Origin: JAMOBE01 sp039908285
GTDB lineage: Bacteria > Pseudomonadota > Alphaproteobacteria > Rhodospirillales > Rhodospirillaceae
DNA length: 7,191 bases
NCBI GenBank assembly: GCA_039908285.1
Contig: JAMOBE010000139.1
Coordinates: 1 to 7,191, forward strand
Direction: 5' to 3'
Below, one piece after another: positions 5,695-7,191 of this stretch. The position numbers were made by a program, and so were the translations under genes. The notes beneath the pieces are model-generated. The model searched no databases. It saw only the letters and a program-made list of their open reading frames with translations, and had not been told where the DNA came from. How positions within the stretch are numbered: the first letter of the stretch is position 1; each line of letters opens with the position of its first letter.

Positions 5695-6492
5695 ATGAGA
5701 GTCTGGATTGCCGCCGCTTTCGCGCTGTCGTGCGCGCATGTCCCGCTCTCGGCCCGGGCCCTGGAGACCGGGGAGGTGTTCCAGGACTGCCCCGACTGTC
5801 CGGAAATGGTGGTGGTGGGGGCCGGCAGCTTCATCATGGGCTCCGACGCCGCGCCGGAACAGAGGCCTCCCGTCGCGGTGACCATCGCCCGCCCCTTCGC
5901 CCTCGCCACCACCGAGACCACCTTCGATCTCTGGGAGGCCTGCGTCGCCGGCGGCGGCTGCGCCAAAATCCCCGACGATCACGGCTGGGGCCGCGGTCGC
6001 CAGCCGGTGATCAACATCAGCTGGGACGAGGCGAACGCCTTTACCCGCTGGCTGTCCAAGCTGACCGGAGCCACCTACCGCCTGCCCACCGAGGCCGAGT
6101 GGGAGTACGCCGCCAGGGCCGGCACCACGACGGCCTACTGGTGGGGCGACCACGTGGGTGATGGCAAAGCCAACTGCCGGAAGTGCAACGCCGAGTGGGG
6201 CGGCCGGCAATCGGCGCCGGTGGCCTCGTTCCCGGCCAATCCGTTCGGCCTCTACGACCTCAACGGCAACGTGTGGGAGTGGGTGGCCGACTGCTGGACT
6301 CCCAACCACAAGAACGCCCCCACCGACGGCTCGGCGGCCGTCGACCCGAAGGGCGAGTGCCGCGAGCGCACCGCCAAGGGTGGGGCCTGGTACTATTACG
6401 AGATGCAGGCGCGCCCATCCTCGCGCGCCCGCCACGTTGCCGGCCAGTGGAGCTACACCGTCGGCTTCCGGGTCCTGCGGGAGATGAAGTAG
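5695..6492 (+). CDS. Secreted SUMF1/FGE-fold protein lacking the FGE cysteine pair
   Basis: This encodes a 265-residue protein of the formylglycine-generating-enzyme (SUMF1/EgtB/PvdO) superfamily. A Sec signal peptide (about 1-22, ending ARA) predicts export to the periplasm. The mature part begins near DCPDCPEMVVVGAGSFIMGS and contains the family hallmarks: RLPTEAEWEYAARAG (129-143), GLYDLNGNVWEWVAD (185-199), and the final GFRVLR (257-262). In aerobic FGE the copper-binding cysteine pair lies after the late GGS motif; here the matching region KGGAWYYYEMQ has no cysteine, so sulfatase-activating oxidase activity is unlikely. The eight mature cysteines fall into close pairs (32/35, 83/89, 161/164, 200/222), suggesting disulfides. 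The ATG at 5695 follows AGGGAGGAGA. It lies 37 bases after queG, probably in the same transcript, and ends before the repeat-rich terminator region. It could be a ligand-binding rather than catalytic member. Confidence 0.9.
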   Translation: MRVWIAAAFALSCAHVPLSARALETGEVFQDCPDCPEMVVVGAGSFIMGSDAAPEQRPPVAVTIARPFALATTETTFDLWEACVAGGGCAKIPDDHGWGRGRQPVINISWDEANAFTRWLSKLTGATYRLPTEAEWEYAARAGTTTAYWWGDHVGDGKANCRKCNAEWGGRQSAPVASFPANPFGLYDLNGNVWEWVADCWTPNHKNAPTDGSAAVDPKGECRERTAKGGAWYYYEMQARPSSRARHVAGQWSYTVGFRVLREMK

Positions 6493-6507
6493 TGGCCTAC
6501 CTCAGAG

Positions 6508-6531
6508 CAGTTTCCGCTCAAGCGGAAACTG
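6508..6531. repeat. Palindromic repeat with core TTTCCGCTCAAGCGGAAA
   Basis: An 11-base perfect stem (CAGTTTCCGCT against AGCGGAAACTG) closes on CA, starting 15 bases after the FGE-like stop codon. Its core recurs in inverted form in CGCTTGAGCGG at 6548-6558 and in the longer hairpin at 6570-6608. It has no T-run, so it is probably a dispersed repeat rather than a terminator. Confidence 0.8.
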
Positions 6532-6569
6532 CGAAAAGCCCGCGCGGCGCTTGAGCGGCCAGAGGCAAA

Positions 6570-6608
6570 TTCTAGAGCGTTTCCGCTCAGGCGGAAAACG
6601 CTCTAGAA
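6570..6608. repeat. Long hairpin repeat (TTCTAGAGCGTTTCCGC arms)
   Basis: Bases 6570-6586 pair with 6591-6608 apart from one unpaired A in the right arm, around the loop TCAG. The arm TCTAGAGCGTTTCCGC resembles dispersed intergenic repeats seen in many alphaproteobacteria. The inner part repeats the palindrome at 6508-6531. Confidence 0.8.
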
Positions 6609-6631
6609 CGAACCTAAATCCGACAGTCATA

Positions 6632-6689
6632 CTTGGGGCTGCCGCCCCAAGCCCCGCCCGGGGCTATGCCCCGGACCCCCTTTTTTATT
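6632..6689 (+). terminator. Probable intrinsic terminator in a G/C-rich repeat
   Basis: Two hairpins follow one another. CTTGGGG (6632-6638) pairs with CCCCAAG (6645-6651), and CCGGGGC (6658-6664) pairs with GCCCCGG (6668-6674) around TAT. A short C-run and then T6 plus ATTT (6681-6690) follow on the plus strand. This suits rho-independent termination of the rightward queG/FGE-like transcript. The same module also looks like a dispersed repeat. Confidence 0.6.
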
Positions 6690-6703
6690 TATGAAATCAA
6701 AGC

Positions 6704-6724
6704 GGGTTTGGGCGGCAGCCCAAG
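6704..6724. repeat. Inverted partial copy of the 6632-6654 module
   Basis: This stretch, with TTGGGC (6708-6713) pairing with GCCCAA (6718-6723), is nearly the reverse complement of 6632-6654, differing by two single-base length changes and one substitution. Together they flank the T-rich centre and could fold into one long stem. A weak T-rich run (6727-6734) follows, so it might serve as a backup terminator. Confidence 0.65.
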
Positions 6725-6849
6725 ACTTTCTTTTGTACAAATGAGTCGATCTTTACGCCCGCAGGTAACAGACCCCCGAGTGCCTCCGGAGGCGACCAGA
6801 TCCACGACGCATTGGACTACCGCGCCGTCAGGGTATTGAGGCGGGGTCG

Positions 6850-7128
6850 CTACTGCAGCTTGCGCGGCAGGTCCCGGATGGCCTGGTCCACCAGCGCATC
6901 CGCCGCGGCCGGAGACAGCGAATCGGCGATCAGTTTCTGGCTGGCGGCGATGACGATATCCACGGCCAGGTTGCGCACCTCGGCCATGGCCTGCATCTCG
7001 GCCTGGGCGATACGAGCCATGGCCTGGGCCTCCCGCCGGCGGACCGCCTCTTCCAGTTCGGCGATCGCCTCCTTCTTGTGGCGCTGGGTGATTGTGAGAT
7101 TTGAAACTTTTCTTTGATGAAAATTCAC
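6850..7128 (-). CDS. atpF: ATP synthase F0 subunit b, C-terminal fragment
   Basis: The minus-strand frame ending at the TAG in 6850-6852 encodes the C-terminal part of subunit b, the peripheral stalk of the membrane ATP synthase. The coiled-coil segment RHKKEAIAELEEAVRRR is followed by EAQAMARIAQAE, MAEVRNLAVDIVIAA and an end in RDLPRKLQ, in the manner of alphaproteobacterial b rather than b'. Only about 77 to 80 residues match; the N-terminal membrane helix and the first half of the stalk are missing. Upstream of about 7085-7095 the frame stays open to the window edge but changes to AT-rich, unrelated sequence (NFHQRKVSNL). The GTG at 7128 is only the nominal first start and is probably not a real one. 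The gene is either interrupted by a mobile element or joined to foreign DNA by misassembly. It converges with the FGE-like gene. Confidence 0.75.
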   Translation of the reverse strand: MNFHQRKVSNLTITQRHKKEAIAELEEAVRRREAQAMARIAQAEMQAMAEVRNLAVDIVIAASQKLIADSLSPAAADALVDQAIRDLPRKLQ

Positions 7129-7191
7129 TTCGTTCAGCGGTTGACGATGAGCGAAGCCCAGAAAAACACACAGAAAAACAAATTTTTGAAA
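7096..7191. other. AT-rich end segment of foreign composition, possible insertion-element end
   Basis: The last 96 bases are AT-rich with A- and T-runs, unlike everything before. They contain an inverted repeat, CTTCGTTCA (7128-7136) against TGAGCGAAG (7148-7156) with one wobble pair. On the minus strand the atpF frame reads through it without a stop. The abrupt change inside atpF suggests the end of an inserted element continuing beyond the window, but no transposase motif or terminal repeat is identifiable. Confidence 0.45.

Noticed and set aside
4533..5966. 477-codon minus-strand frame opposite queG and the FGE-like gene
   Set aside because: It is a shadow of two firmly identified plus-strand genes, with low-complexity Gly/Ala/Arg-rich translation.
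6633..6839. 68-codon plus-strand frame in the intergenic repeat region
   Set aside because: It is made mostly of the hairpin repeat module and terminator, with no ribosome binding site or recognisable motif.
1..7191. CRISPR arrays, tRNA or rRNA genes
   Set aside because: No regularly spaced identical repeats and no tRNA or rRNA signatures were seen on either strand; the repeats present are irregularly spaced hairpins.

Overview
The window is GC-rich DNA of alphaproteobacterial type, most likely from the Rhodospirillales (Magnetospirillum/Rhodospirillum-like). The grounds are codon use, the C-terminal sequence of an ATP synthase b subunit, the TadG/TadE protein families, and dispersed repeats typical of such genomes. 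The placement is inferred from recognised families, not from any search.

Layout. Bases 1-118 hold two inverted copies of a C/G-rich hairpin repeat. A YgjP-type zinc metallohydrolase gene follows (153-836). The core is a rightward cluster of Tad-type envelope genes: two tandem 428-residue TadG-like paralogs (942-2228 and 2334-3620) and two short TadE-family pseudopilin-like genes (3666-4118 and 4154-4567). The same strand continues with the epoxyqueuosine reductase gene queG (4587-5657) and a secreted SUMF1/FGE-fold protein (5695-6492). Bases 6493-6849 contain no gene but are packed with hairpin repeats and a probable terminator. On the minus strand, converging on this, is the 3' part of atpF (ATP synthase subunit b). 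Its homology stops abruptly near 7085-7095, where an AT-rich stretch of different composition runs to the window edge.

How the genes may work together. The four Tad genes encode membrane-anchored proteins with N-terminal hydrophobic segments and exported C-terminal parts. No tad motor, secretin, prepilin peptidase or flp gene is present, so any machinery must lie elsewhere. The two large paralogs lack the von Willebrand A domain of classical TadG. Instead they carry a glycine/serine/threonine-rich, beta-helix-like exported region with six cysteines at almost identical positions. Both have the same 15-base element upstream. queG and the FGE-like gene follow with short gaps and could be cotranscribed, but a functional link is not shown.

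The strongest leads are the duplicated six-cysteine TadG-like exoproteins with their shared upstream element, and the broken atpF junction. The remaining genes are recognisable members of known families.
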